Shown: positions 53,045-61,933 of the stretch, piece after piece | How the letters are laid out: each line of letters opens with the position of its first letter | Numbering within the stretch: position 1 is the first letter of the stretch | From: Stappia sediminis | GTDB taxonomy: Bacteria; Pseudomonadota; Alphaproteobacteria; Rhizobiales; Stappiaceae | Length of the DNA stretch: 64,000 bases | Reading direction: 5' to 3' | Assembly (NCBI RefSeq): GCF_009826895.1 | Contig: NZ_WUMV01000001.1 | Coordinates: 1 to 64,000, forward strand | The notes under the pieces: model-generated | Databases searched by the model: none | Told to the model about the DNA's origin: nothing | The model's input: the letters and a program-made list of their open reading frames with translations, nothing else | Position numbers and translations under genes: made by a program

Positions 53045-53560
53045 ATGGTTGATCACGACAAAATCCTGAGGCTGCGGCCTCAGTTCACCGCCTATGCCTA
53101 TGCGCTTTGCGGCGATGCTTGCGACGGGGACGACCTCGTGCAGGAAGCGATTGCCCGCGCGCTGGAAAGCGGGAGCGTGCCCGACACGCTGCCCGATATG
53201 CGGCACTGGATGTTCCGCGTCATCCGTAATCTCTACATTGACAGACAGCGCAGGAAAAAGGTGCGCTCGGAATATTCCGCCTCGTATAAACGTTTAATTG
53301 ATGGGGAGCCGGCTGGTGAGGACAATCGGCTGGACTCCATCCTGATCCGGCAGGCGATGGCAGCGCTTTCGCCCAACCACCGCGAGGTGCTTTACCTGGT
53401 CGATGTGATGGGGATGAGCTATGCGGAGGCGGCAAACGTCATGACGGTTGCCACCGGCACGGTGATGAGCCGGCTGAGCCGGGCACGAAGGGCGATGGTG
53501 GATGAGCTTGAAGGGTCCAACGTCAGGCCGATGAGGGCAAGGCGGAAACGGAAGACATGA
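53045..53560 (+). CDS. ECF RNA polymerase sigma factor
   Basis: A 171-residue sigma-70-family ECF protein. Region 2 is FTAYAYALCGDACDGDDLVQEAIARAL and region 4 is ALSPNHREVLYLVDVMGMSYAEAANVM, both clear. It overlaps the anti-sigma gene by four bases. Beside sulfite-oxidation genes, it resembles the Sinorhizobium RpoE4-type locus, in which an ECF sigma controls sulfite dehydrogenase. Confidence 0.92.
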   Translation: MVDHDKILRLRPQFTAYAYALCGDACDGDDLVQEAIARALESGSVPDTLPDMRHWMFRVIRNLYIDRQRRKKVRSEYSASYKRLIDGEPAGEDNRLDSILIRQAMAALSPNHREVLYLVDVMGMSYAEAANVMTVATGTVMSRLSRARRAMVDELEGSNVRPMRARRKRKT

Positions 53561-54339
53561 TGCGCGGGCAGGAAAACGGCGGGCAGGAAAACGATTGGGT
53601 GCTGCTGAACGGTTTCGCCGACGGCGAACTCGACGCAGCACTATCCGCCGCGTTTGAGGCGCGCCTTGCCGACGAGCCGGGCCTTCAGGCCGAACTCGAC
53701 CGTATCCTCAAGCTCAAGAAGGGCCTTGCGGCCCTGCGCCCCGCCGAAGCCGCCCCGGATGCCGCCACGGACGAACGCAAGCCCGCGAAGAAGCCGCGTG
53801 CGCGCGCTTTTGCGGCCATCGCCGCGTGTCTGATCGTCGCCGTGATGAGCCTCTCCGCCTGGCAGTATCTTCTGCCCCCGAACCTGGAAGACAGCGTGTT
53901 CGCCTTGCACGAAAGGCTGGCGCGGCAGACCTACGTCGTTGAGGAAGGCAAGGTGGAAAAGGTCGTCTCCACGGGCCGGGCGTTCGAGTTCAGCGCGCCG
54001 GACATGACGGCGTCGCGGCTGTTCCTCGTCGATGTGGAAACGGGCCGCGCGGGCGGGAGCGACATCGTCGGCCTGCATTACCGCGGGCTGCACGGCTGCC
54101 GGCTGACGCTGATCGCGGTCGACGGGGCATCCAGCGCGCCGCCGATGAAACGCGCCGGCTTTCTGGTGCGCAACTGGGCCGCAGGCGGGTTCGGCTTCGT
54201 GATGGTCGCCAGTGGCATGGACGCCGAGCGCTTCGAGGCCGTCGGCGAATACGCCGAAGCCGTGATCCAGCACCAGTTGCGCAGGCGGGATGAATTCCGC
54301 CACGCCATGAGCGAGACGGCGGCGCGCCCCTGCGCGTGA
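53557..54339 (+). CDS. Membrane anti-sigma factor
   Basis: A 260-residue protein. The N-terminal part starts with LLNGFADGELDAALSAAFEA, typical of anti-sigma N-domains, but has no H-x3-C-x2-C zinc motif. One transmembrane helix (FAAIAACLIVAVMSLSAWQYL) is near residue 90-110, and the rest is periplasmic. It should hold the partner ECF sigma at the membrane until a signal. Confidence 0.8.
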   Translation: MMRGQENGGQENDWVLLNGFADGELDAALSAAFEARLADEPGLQAELDRILKLKKGLAALRPAEAAPDAATDERKPAKKPRARAFAAIAACLIVAVMSLSAWQYLLPPNLEDSVFALHERLARQTYVVEEGKVEKVVSTGRAFEFSAPDMTASRLFLVDVETGRAGGSDIVGLHYRGLHGCRLTLIAVDGASSAPPMKRAGFLVRNWAAGGFGFVMVASGMDAERFEAVGEYAEAVIQHQLRRRDEFRHAMSETAARPCA

Positions 54340-54356
54340 GCGAATTATCCGGCTAA

Positions 54357-54671
54357 TTATCGTTTCGGGAAGTGGGGCCGGTCCTCGTTATAGTTCTCGG
54401 CCAGATAGTCGAGGATGCGGGTGCGGTCCGGCTCCGGAATTTCCGCCATGCCCTGCTCCTCGCGCATCCACTCGAACAGGTCCTCCCAATGCTTGCGGGT
54501 CTTGCCCTGCTGGGCGACGATCATCTCCGAATGGCAGGCCGTGCAGTAGATGTAGGTTTCCTCCACGCCCGGCGCGTTGAAAAGAATTCCGTATTCGGAA
54601 TCTTCCGCGAAGGCCGGGGCGGAAAGGGCGGCGATCGCAAGACTCAGGCAGGTTGCGAGAAGATGGTTCAT
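54357..54671 (-). CDS. c-type cytochrome, electron acceptor of the sulfite dehydrogenase
   Basis: A 104-residue protein. The signal peptide (up to about residue 22, ...APAFA) is followed by the heme motif C43-T-A-C46-H47, and by the likely Met ligand in EQGMAEIPEPDR. It matches SorU/SorB-type monoheme cytochromes. It is encoded 75 bp after the sulfite dehydrogenase, same strand. Confidence 0.8.
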   Translation of the reverse strand: MNHLLATCLSLAIAALSAPAFAEDSEYGILFNAPGVEETYIYCTACHSEMIVAQQGKTRKHWEDLFEWMREEQGMAEIPEPDRTRILDYLAENYNEDRPHFPKR

Positions 54672-54746
54672 GGCAGGTCCGGGCTTGGGATGACGTGATG
54701 AAGGGGCGGCAGGTCTGCCGCCCCCAACGTTCGATTTGCGAAGAGA

Positions 54747-56042
54747 TCAGACGATGCGCACGCCGACGCGATGCATCGAATTGTTGAGATAGCCCTTCGG
54801 GTTCCACGCAATCGCAAAGGGCTGCGCGACGCCGGCATCATCCGTCGCCCGGGCCCAGATCTCGTAATAGCCGGCTTGCGGGAAATTGACGGTCGTGCGC
54901 CAGTTCTGCCAGGCGCCGTCGTTCACCGGGGCTTCCAGCTCTGTCTCAATCCACGTCGCGCCGAAATCGATCGAGATGTCGACACGCTCGATCTTGCGGT
55001 CGCCGGACCAGGCGTGGCCGCGCACCTCCGCCCCTTGCGCGCCAAGCTCGGCGCCCGTCGCGGGGCTGGTGATCAGGGACTTCACCGGCATGCGCTCGAT
55101 GATGACGAAATCCTCCTTGGCGACCTCCTCGCCCGGCGCAACGGGGCGGTTCGGAACGCGATAGGACGTTCCCGTCATCTTCGGACCGTCGTGGACGACA
55201 TCGCGCAGCCAGATGCGCTTCAGCCACTTCTGCGAGCACGACCCCGGCCAGCCGGGAACGACGAGGCGCAGCGGCGCGCCGTTCATCGGATGCAGGGCCG
55301 CGCCGTTCATCTCGAACGCGATGAGGACGTTGTCCGTCATCGCCTTCTCGATCGGAACGCCGCGCGAGATCGGCAGTTTCCCGGGATCGCCCGACAGATG
55401 CGTATCGGCGCCGACGTGCGCGGTGTAGACGACGCCGTCCTTCACGCCGGCCTTCGCCAGCACATCCTTCAGGCGAACGCCCGTCCACTCCGAACAGGCC
55501 ACCGCACCAAGCGTCCACTGGTTGCCCGACGCCGGCGGATCGAAGAACGCGCGCCCGTTGCCGCCGCATTCGATCGTGAGAGCCATGTTCACAACCTCGA
55601 AATTGGACTTGAGGTCGGCGATCGTCAGTTCCATCGGATTGTCGACGAGGCCGTCGATCGTCAGGGTCCAGGTGGTGGGGTCGACGTCTTCCGGCGGCAG
55701 GCCGTTGTTGCGGATGAAATGCCGGTTCGTCGGCGTGATCGGGTCGTCAAGCAGCTGGGGTGGCGTTTCCGCGTTGACCGGTCTGTCGTTCAAAAGGGTC
55801 AGGCCATCCTTGCCGGTGAGCGCGTCTTCATTGGCGAAGGCGACCGGAATGAAGCCCGCCGGCATGGTGCGGTGATAAGGAATAGCCATCCCGAGCATGG
55901 CGCCCATGGTGGTCAGGCCCGCGCCGCGCAGAAAACCGCGCCGGTCGGAATGGGAAATCCGCCCGAAGAAATGACGGTCGGCGCTTTCGGGGTCTTTTTC
56001 GAAGTAAGCGAACAGCCCCTTGCTTTCGTTCTTCACGGACAT
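54747..56042 (-). CDS. sorT: Periplasmic sulfite dehydrogenase, molybdopterin subunit
   Basis: A 431-residue protein of the sulfite oxidase family. The Tat signal is HSDRRGFLRGAG (R34-R35). The molybdenum-binding Cys is in MALTIECGGNGRAFF, and GWPGSCSQKWLKRIWLRDVV is typical. It oxidises sulfite to sulfate and passes electrons to the adjacent cytochrome. I choose start 56042 (MSVKNESKG), which has a GGGAGG ribosome binding site; a longer frame to 56159 lacks one. Upstream, GGAATAAAG and CGTT about 17 bases apart could be an ECF promoter. Confidence 0.88.
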   Translation of the reverse strand: MSVKNESKGLFAYFEKDPESADRHFFGRISHSDRRGFLRGAGLTTMGAMLGMAIPYHRTMPAGFIPVAFANEDALTGKDGLTLLNDRPVNAETPPQLLDDPITPTNRHFIRNNGLPPEDVDPTTWTLTIDGLVDNPMELTIADLKSNFEVVNMALTIECGGNGRAFFDPPASGNQWTLGAVACSEWTGVRLKDVLAKAGVKDGVVYTAHVGADTHLSGDPGKLPISRGVPIEKAMTDNVLIAFEMNGAALHPMNGAPLRLVVPGWPGSCSQKWLKRIWLRDVVHDGPKMTGTSYRVPNRPVAPGEEVAKEDFVIIERMPVKSLITSPATGAELGAQGAEVRGHAWSGDRKIERVDISIDFGATWIETELEAPVNDGAWQNWRTTVNFPQAGYYEIWARATDDAGVAQPFAIAWNPKGYLNNSMHRVGVRIV

Positions 56043-56236
56043 GTATTCCTCCCTTTGCAATGTCCTCAATAAACAAACGCACAGGGCCGGCTCTTTATTC
56101 CGTCGAAAACAACCTGAGGGGTGGCGCTTGCGCCATGTGCGGCGGCCTGTCCCAGACAATCACCGTCTGTTCGGACAATGCGATTGCCGATAGGTTGGCC
56201 ACAACCGAAGCAGGCAGGGCAAAGCGCAATTTCGAT

Positions 56237-56908
56237 ATGAACGGAAGTTACAGGTTTTTCTGGGCGCAAGGCACGGCATGCCTCGCCCCGCAAATCGTTC
56301 TGGAAGAAACCGGGTCGGACCATGAGATCGTGAGCGTCGATCTTTCGCGCGGCGAACACAACACGCCGGAGTACTTGAAGCTCAACCCCGCCGGCACTGT
56401 GCCCGCGCTTGTTTGCCCGGACGGGCAGGTACTAAGCGAGGCCGCCGCGCTCTGTCTCTATCTTGGCGAGTTGCATCCCGGGGTTGGCCTTGTTCCGGCG
56501 GTCGGCGACACAAGGCGCGGGACATTCCTGCGCTGGCTGATCTACCTGACGAACACCGTGCAGGTCGCCTACAAGCGCTTCTACTACCCCGAGCGCTTCA
56601 GCACGGACCCTGCCCATGCGCCCGCCATCAAGGAACGCGCGGTCGAGAACCTGTTCGCGGTGTGGCGGCCGGTCGAGGCGCATCTTGGCGAAAAGGGGCC
56701 GTACTTTCTGGGCGAGGCCTGCAGTGTGGCGGATATCTACATGCTGATGCTGGCGACATGGTTCGAGCCGGTCGACGATCTCCGGCAAGCCTGCCCGGCG
56801 GTCGCGGAGGCCTGCGAACTCATGAGCCGTCGCCCGGCCGTCGCCAAGTGCCTCGACATGCAAAACGGGATCAGCATCGGCAGAACGGCGCATTCTCCGT
56901 TAGAGTGA
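56237..56908 (+). CDS. Glutathione S-transferase family protein
   Basis: About 223 residues with thioredoxin-like N-domain (LKLNPAGTVPALVCPDGQVL) and helical C-domain (PYFLGEACSVADIYMLMLAT). A Ser or Tyr residue rather than a clear Cys would be the active site (SYRFFWAQGTACLAPQI). A longer frame exists to 56060 but lacks a ribosome binding site. Divergent from sorT. Confidence 0.85.
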   Translation: MNGSYRFFWAQGTACLAPQIVLEETGSDHEIVSVDLSRGEHNTPEYLKLNPAGTVPALVCPDGQVLSEAAALCLYLGELHPGVGLVPAVGDTRRGTFLRWLIYLTNTVQVAYKRFYYPERFSTDPAHAPAIKERAVENLFAVWRPVEAHLGEKGPYFLGEACSVADIYMLMLATWFEPVDDLRQACPAVAEACELMSRRPAVAKCLDMQNGISIGRTAHSPLE

Positions 56909-56939
56909 ACGACATTCGATGCGTTCACGGGAGAAGCCG

Positions 56940-57434
56940 ATGGCGATGAAGGAAAGATCGTTCGGAACCACGATCAAGAACCTGCTGCTCGCGTTGTTGA
57001 ACGCGACGCTGATCCTGGTTGCACTGTGCCTTGCGCTTGCCTATGGCGCGGCATCGACCTTCGAACGGGCGATGGACAATCTCGGCGGGCGTATCGTCAG
57101 CATCCGCCCGGTCAGCGGCGAACTGAAGAACCTGACCGGAGAACTGAAGGCGCTTCGCGGCGATCTCGCTTCCATTCGCGAGCAAGGGCGGGAAAGCAGC
57201 GCGGAAGCGCTGGAGAAGGCGAGGGCGAAGCTCGACGAAGTCGACCGCAGGCTTGCCGCTTTCGGCGAGAACGTGGAGGCATTGGCGCAAAAGCCGGATG
57301 AGATCATCGACACGGCGCTGGACAAGGTCTCGACGCGGATCGGCAGCGGCTTGAGCGCGCTCGCCCCCTGTGTCGCGCGACCGGGCATAGGGATGAGTGA
57401 AGGCATCCCGCCCACCAGACCGGCTGATGGCTGA
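56940..57434 (+). CDS. Membrane-anchored coiled-coil protein, unknown function
   Basis: About 164 residues. A transmembrane helix (LLLALLNATLILVALCLALA) near the N-terminus is followed by a long charged coiled coil (ELKNLTGELKALRGDLASIR and EALEKARAKLDEVDRRLAAF). Its stop is nine bases from the convergent end of the HlyD-like gene. It may belong to the polysaccharide locus or to the glutathione transferase gene upstream, 31 bp away. Confidence 0.7.
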   Translation: MAMKERSFGTTIKNLLLALLNATLILVALCLALAYGAASTFERAMDNLGGRIVSIRPVSGELKNLTGELKALRGDLASIREQGRESSAEALEKARAKLDEVDRRLAAFGENVEALAQKPDEIIDTALDKVSTRIGSGLSALAPCVARPGIGMSEGIPPTRPADG

Positions 57435-57443
57435 TGCGAAATC

Positions 57444-58571
57444 CTACCGAATGTTCGACTTCTGCGTGAGCTTCATTTCGTCCGCGTTCGCCTTACCTTC
57501 GGTAAATATATCCGCCACGGCGGAGGCCATACGAGAGACCGCCGAGGCTATCCGCGTGGTGGTGATCGTGTCGTTGCCGGGAATGAGCTTCTCGCCCGAG
57601 ACGGTGATTTTCGTCAGCAACGGAAAGACGGTCTGGTTGTCGAGCGCGATGCGCACGACCTGTCCGCGCGCCGTCGGCTGAAACGTCTTCTGGAACTCGT
57701 CCGGCAACTGCACCGTTAACGGCAGGATCTCGACAATGGTGCCGGGCGAGCTTGCGAAGCCGCTCTTGACCGTGACCCGTTCTCCGGGCCTGACGGAATA
57801 AAGAGTGCCCGTCTCGAGATAGGCGAGGACGAACTTGCCGCCGACGAACATTTCCGCCAGCGGTTCTCCGGGCCGGATCACATCGCCCTGGCGGGCGAGC
57901 GTATCGCTGATGACGCCATCGGCGGGCGCGCTGATGGTGCCGTTCATGTAGCGGCTGCGGATATCCTCCATCGCAGCGGCGGCTTCTTCCTGCGCCTTGC
58001 CGAGCTTTTCGAGCTGGGCAAGGGAGGAGCGGCGCTCTGCGTTGCGTATCGCGATCTCCTCGAAGGCGTCGTAATGCTCGCGAACCGCCTGGCGGTAGGA
58101 GGCATCGGTGACGACCGAGCGCGCGCCCGACAGCTTCTTCAGGCTGGTTTCGGCCTCGGCAAGGCGGTCGTCCGCCGTCTTCATGACCTCGTTCGCGATC
58201 TCGACCTTGATGGAAAGCTCCGCCTGGCGGGCGATCGTCGCCGCACTCTGGGAGGCGAGGTTGGCGATGACGCTCGCGACCTGGGGCGAATGCACCTGGC
58301 CGAGGAACTGCCCTTCGCGAACCGCCTGGCCGGGCTTGATATCGACGTCGAGGACCTGCGCTTCATAGGGCAGGGAGATGACGACCCTGTCCGCCGTCAC
58401 GAGCCCTTCGGCCTGGAGCCAGAGCATGGGGCCGACGATCATGTTGGCGATATAGGCCAGGAAGGCGAGGACGCATGCGAAGTAGAGGTAACGGCTCCAC
58501 TTCGGCCTCGATGAACGGACGTCGTTTTCGAAACGGTCCGCCTTGGTGCGCGGTCTTATCTGACGGATCAT
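57444..58571 (-). CDS. HlyD-like periplasmic adaptor of the polysaccharide operon
   Basis: A 375-residue protein. One N-terminal transmembrane helix (YLYFACVLAFLAYIANMIV) is followed by a biotin-lipoyl-like half (VISLPYEAQVLDVDIKPGQAV), a long alpha-helical hairpin, the matching half (GTISAPADGVISDTLARQGD) and a beta-barrel. This is the layout of HlyD/Alg44-type adaptors. No PilZ domain is present, unlike Alg44. It overlaps the glycosyltransferase gene by four bases. Confidence 0.85.
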   Translation of the reverse strand: MIRQIRPRTKADRFENDVRSSRPKWSRYLYFACVLAFLAYIANMIVGPMLWLQAEGLVTADRVVISLPYEAQVLDVDIKPGQAVREGQFLGQVHSPQVASVIANLASQSAATIARQAELSIKVEIANEVMKTADDRLAEAETSLKKLSGARSVVTDASYRQAVREHYDAFEEIAIRNAERRSSLAQLEKLGKAQEEAAAAMEDIRSRYMNGTISAPADGVISDTLARQGDVIRPGEPLAEMFVGGKFVLAYLETGTLYSVRPGERVTVKSGFASSPGTIVEILPLTVQLPDEFQKTFQPTARGQVVRIALDNQTVFPLLTKITVSGEKLIPGNDTITTTRIASAVSRMASAVADIFTEGKANADEMKLTQKSNIR

Positions 58572-59884
58572 GACTTGCCTCTCGCGTATGGCAGGATGGA
58601 GCGGACGCGGCTTGGCTGATAGCTGTCATCCTTGGAAGCGTCGAATACCCATTCCTCGAAATAGGCGTAGAGCCTGACCAGCCGCAGGAACATTCCGTTG
58701 AACAGCCCGCTGGTCAAAAGGAACGGCAGAAGCTCGAACACCGTTTTCGCGCCGAAACGCCCGGTGACGAAAACGGCGAGAAAGAAAATGAAGATGTCCA
58801 TCAGGACGTAGACGATGGCCACCGCGCCCAGGATGTAGAAGGCGGCGGTACCGAAGACGTAGAACAGGGCGCCGACATAGATCGGGAAGACGAGGGTGGG
58901 GATCAGGTTGAAAACGACGAATTCGACCTGTTCCACCGTTTCCAGCGTGTTCCAGCTCCGCCCGGTCGGGGCGAAAGAACTCCCGAACTTGCGCAGCCTG
59001 ATCCTGATCGTATCCCTGTCCCACCGTCGGCGCTGGCGGATGAGGCCCCTGAGTGTGGGAACGCCATCCGTGAAGCACCATGCATCGGCCGCGTAGCGGA
59101 TCTTCCAGCCGGCCCGGCGGACGCGCATGGTCATGTCGAAATCCTCGCCCGGCCCGGGCTCGTTGCCGCCGATCTGGCGGAAGCACTCGCGGCGGAAAGC
59201 GCCGAACGCGCCCGAAACGCAAGTGACGATGCCGAAAAGATCCTGAACCCGTTTCCCGAGACCGATGCTGATGATGTATTCGATCGCCTGATAGGCAGTG
59301 ACGACCGAATAAGTGTGGTTGCGCACCCCGATGGCGCCGCATACCGCGCCCACCTGCGGATCGGCGAACGGTTCGAGCAGAAGCTCTATCGCGTCTCTGT
59401 CGTACGAGCAGTCGGCATCGAGATTGATGACGATATCGCCGGTTGCCATCATCATACCGAAGTTTGCCGCCGAAACCTTGCCGCAGCGATCCTGGTTGCA
59501 AAGGGCGGCATCGATCAGGCCCTCGGCGCGCAATTGCGCAAGAACCTCGCGCATGCCGTCCGTCGAGCCGTCGTCGACGCAGATGATCTCGTCGATCCGG
59601 CGCGTCTGCTCGCGAAGCGAGCGGATGCACGCGCGCATCGCGTGGGCCTCGTTGTGCCCCGCGACCACGACGCTGACCTTCAGCCGGGAAAGGGTGCGTT
59701 CGTCAGCCTTCGAACGGGGCGGCGGCGGATAGAGCGTCGCCGCGACATGATCGACGCCCGCGACCAGGAAGCCGAGCGCGAAGCGCGGAATCTCCAGGAG
59801 CACCATGAACCAGAACACGGCGATGGCGGAGTGCCAGTCCAGCGCCTGAAGAAAATCGGCTGCTCCTCTTGCCGCGTCCATCAT
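58568..59884 (-). CDS. Processive family-2 glycosyltransferase (BcsA/Alg8-like)
   Basis: A 438-residue membrane enzyme. Catalytic residues are D104-D105, D156-A-D158, E247-D248/D250 and Q284-R-R-R-W288 (QxxRW), so it is a processive beta-linking synthase. One N-terminal and about four C-terminal transmembrane helices would form the channel. The polymer is unknown. It starts at ATG 59884, overlapping the upstream TackOD1 gene, and ends overlapping the HlyD-like gene. There is no PilZ domain. Confidence 0.88.
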   Translation of the reverse strand: MMDAARGAADFLQALDWHSAIAVFWFMVLLEIPRFALGFLVAGVDHVAATLYPPPPRSKADERTLSRLKVSVVVAGHNEAHAMRACIRSLREQTRRIDEIICVDDGSTDGMREVLAQLRAEGLIDAALCNQDRCGKVSAANFGMMMATGDIVINLDADCSYDRDAIELLLEPFADPQVGAVCGAIGVRNHTYSVVTAYQAIEYIISIGLGKRVQDLFGIVTCVSGAFGAFRRECFRQIGGNEPGPGEDFDMTMRVRRAGWKIRYAADAWCFTDGVPTLRGLIRQRRRWDRDTIRIRLRKFGSSFAPTGRSWNTLETVEQVEFVVFNLIPTLVFPIYVGALFYVFGTAAFYILGAVAIVYVLMDIFIFFLAVFVTGRFGAKTVFELLPFLLTSGLFNGMFLRLVRLYAYFEEWVFDASKDDSYQPSRVRSILPYARGKS

Positions 59885-61167
59885 GTTTCCCCGGCGATTT
59901 GCTCGCACTCGGAGCGCGAAAGAATGTGGAACCTGAGGCCCGGATCGTGCAGGACGACCTCCGCCATCCGGTGATCGATCTCGCTGATTACCTTTTGTGC
60001 GTCGGCCTCGCTCATGTGCGTGAGCAGGATGAGCATGCCGTTTTCGCAAGGAGCGACCGTGTCCACGGGCCTTAGCGCGCTGCGCAGGACATCGGAAACC
60101 AGATGCTCGGACTGCTCGGCCAGGCGCAGGCTGTGCGAGCGGAAATCTTCCGCGGGATCGTAAACGCCTTTCAGAACCTGGAAGGGCGTGCCGAAGGCCG
60201 CTTCGTGGCGGATCGCCTGCTGCAGCAGAACCTTGAAGTGGTCCGTCTCGACGTCCGGTTTGCGCGGGTCCGTTCCACCGCCGAGCAAGGCCTGCAGCCC
60301 GGCCGGAGTCAACTGATAGGAATACCAGTCCTGAACGGGCATCCGCCCGGCGTCGTGCCTGGAGCGGCAATGCATGCAAACGAAGCCCACCGCCGTGCTA
60401 TCGTCGACCGCGCCGCAGGACTTGCAGACGATCGCCGAGCCCGGCTTGTCATAGTCGAGGCCGATATGGCGCAGCAACTGACTGCATTTCGGGCAATAAA
60501 GGCCATCCGCGGTTTGCCGGAACTCGCCCTCGACCGCCTCGAAGCCACAGGGGAAATGATGGACGACCGTCTCCTCGCCGATCTGCGGCGAGCGGCACTT
60601 GCAGCATTCCTCGCGAACGTTCAGCGCGGATGAGCGGCATTGGGGACATACGTGCAGGCGGTCGAAAAACGTGCGGTTCAGGAAACCGCGCCGGAAGAGC
60701 GCATGCGCCGTTTCGCAGGCATCGCCAAGCTGACCGCCCAGGACGCGGTAGCCCACCATGGCAGGTTTTCGGGGATCGTAGTCGGCAATCAGATCCCGCT
60801 CGCGCGAATACATCCTTGCAAGAAGAATGTCTTCGGTATTTCCCGACAAGCGCACGGTTTCCGGAAGGTCCTCCAGCCGCTCGATGATAGCGCGCGCGGC
60901 ATCAAAGCAATCCGGCCCGGACGCGTCGAACCATTCGCGCTCGTCCGCTTCCATGCTGATGACCGGGACCAGCGGATTGCTGATTTTCCTGAGAAGCCTT
61001 TCGATCAGCCGATCAGCCAGAAAGGCTGTCAGGACAATGGCGTAAGGCTTGTTATTTCCACCGGCCTTTCCCTTCACCCATCCATTCGGAATTGGGACAT
61101 TGTCCACGTTGGGGAAAAGAAAGTAGTGGAAATCTTCAGTAGGCCGTAGACGCAATAATGTATGCAT
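59881..61167 (-). CDS. TackOD1-type zinc-ribbon protein with degenerate GGDEF-like domain
   Basis: A 428-residue protein. Residues 165-275 hold six cysteine pairs or single sites (C174/C177, C188/C191, C207, C225/C228, C248/C251, C264/C267) with CPKCSQLLRHIGLDYDKPG, the TackOD1 output-domain look. The C-terminal 120 residues follow the GGDEF fold pattern (LRSALRPVDTVAP) but have CENGM at 374-378 in place of GGDEF, so no cyclic di-GMP should be made. I take this protein as a regulator or sensor for the downstream glycosyltransferase. The N-terminal 160 residues look like a receiver-like fold. Confidence 0.7.
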   Translation of the reverse strand: MHTLLRLRPTEDFHYFLFPNVDNVPIPNGWVKGKAGGNNKPYAIVLTAFLADRLIERLLRKISNPLVPVISMEADEREWFDASGPDCFDAARAIIERLEDLPETVRLSGNTEDILLARMYSRERDLIADYDPRKPAMVGYRVLGGQLGDACETAHALFRRGFLNRTFFDRLHVCPQCRSSALNVREECCKCRSPQIGEETVVHHFPCGFEAVEGEFRQTADGLYCPKCSQLLRHIGLDYDKPGSAIVCKSCGAVDDSTAVGFVCMHCRSRHDAGRMPVQDWYSYQLTPAGLQALLGGGTDPRKPDVETDHFKVLLQQAIRHEAAFGTPFQVLKGVYDPAEDFRSHSLRLAEQSEHLVSDVLRSALRPVDTVAPCENGMLILLTHMSEADAQKVISEIDHRMAEVVLHDPGLRFHILSRSECEQIAGET

Positions 61168-61619
61168 AACACAGTACTCTATACATTACGCACTCGCCTC
61201 GCTCTGTTTCGTTTTCTGTTCCGTACTGCGTCCTTGACGATTCTTTTCTTCGAATACAAGAAAAAACAACCTTTGCGCTAGAAAAAGAATTTCTAACGTT
61301 TAGTGTGCGATCGGAAAATAGTTAAGCAATCGTACATAATTTGAATTAATTCGCAATAGGGGTAAATAAGAGTTCGTTAATACCTCTAGGTAAGAGTTTT
61401 TCGCGGTTCGATGCTGGCGTTTTTCCGTAGCATTGCAAGGCGTGGCGTGGCGGATTTCACGATGAAATCCGGACGCGTCGGCCGGCGGGTCAACACCGGA
61501 ATCCGCAAGGTTTTCACAAGGTGCAAGGCTCGATTTTCGAAAGGCCGGACAATGGTCATCTTCCTGCCACTCCCTCCGGCATAAGTAACTCTGCGTAATT
61601 TTGAGGGGAGTGCCTGGAC
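61168..61619. promoter_or_regulatory. Intergenic region between the polysaccharide operon and a lipoprotein gene
   Basis: About 450 bp. The left two thirds are AT-rich and should hold the promoters of the divergent genes. At 61451-61471 a perfect hairpin has a 9-bp stem (CGGATTTCA with TGAAATCCG) and a CGA loop; similar pieces are in the RIME-like element at 16821-16936. I see no gene here. Confidence 0.4.
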
Positions 61620-61928
61620 ATGAGGCGTTTTACCGCAGCGATTTTCATCCTTGCCATTCCGGTTGCCGGTTGCCAGTCGTCAAGCAGCGGACCGACCGTT
61701 GCCGCAACGCCGGTGACGGGTTCGACTGCCGATATCGCCGATTTCCAGGGCGCAAGGGCAGGGCAGGCCGAGCTGGGGCTTAACAACCGGGGTTACGAAC
61801 CCGCCCGTACCGAAGGGCTGACGGCCTATTGGTGGAACGACGCGACGCAAGCTTGCGCGCGTATTGTGACCTCCAACGGACGCTACGAGACGGTCGATAC
61901 GGCAACGCCGGCCGATTGCGGGAAGTAG
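61620..61928 (+). CDS. Small outer-membrane or periplasmic lipoprotein
   Basis: A 102-residue protein. The lipobox is IPVAGC with Cys18, after a short hydrophobic signal peptide (FTAAIFILAIPVAG). The mature part contains GLTAYWWNDATQACARIV and a C-terminal Cys, giving a possible disulfide. It looks like a conserved rhizobial-type lipoprotein. Function unknown. The convergent cyclase gene ends five bases after its stop. Confidence 0.8.
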   Translation: MRRFTAAIFILAIPVAGCQSSSSGPTVAATPVTGSTADIADFQGARAGQAELGLNNRGYEPARTEGLTAYWWNDATQACARIVTSNGRYETVDTATPADCGK

Positions 61929-61933
61929 GGTCT

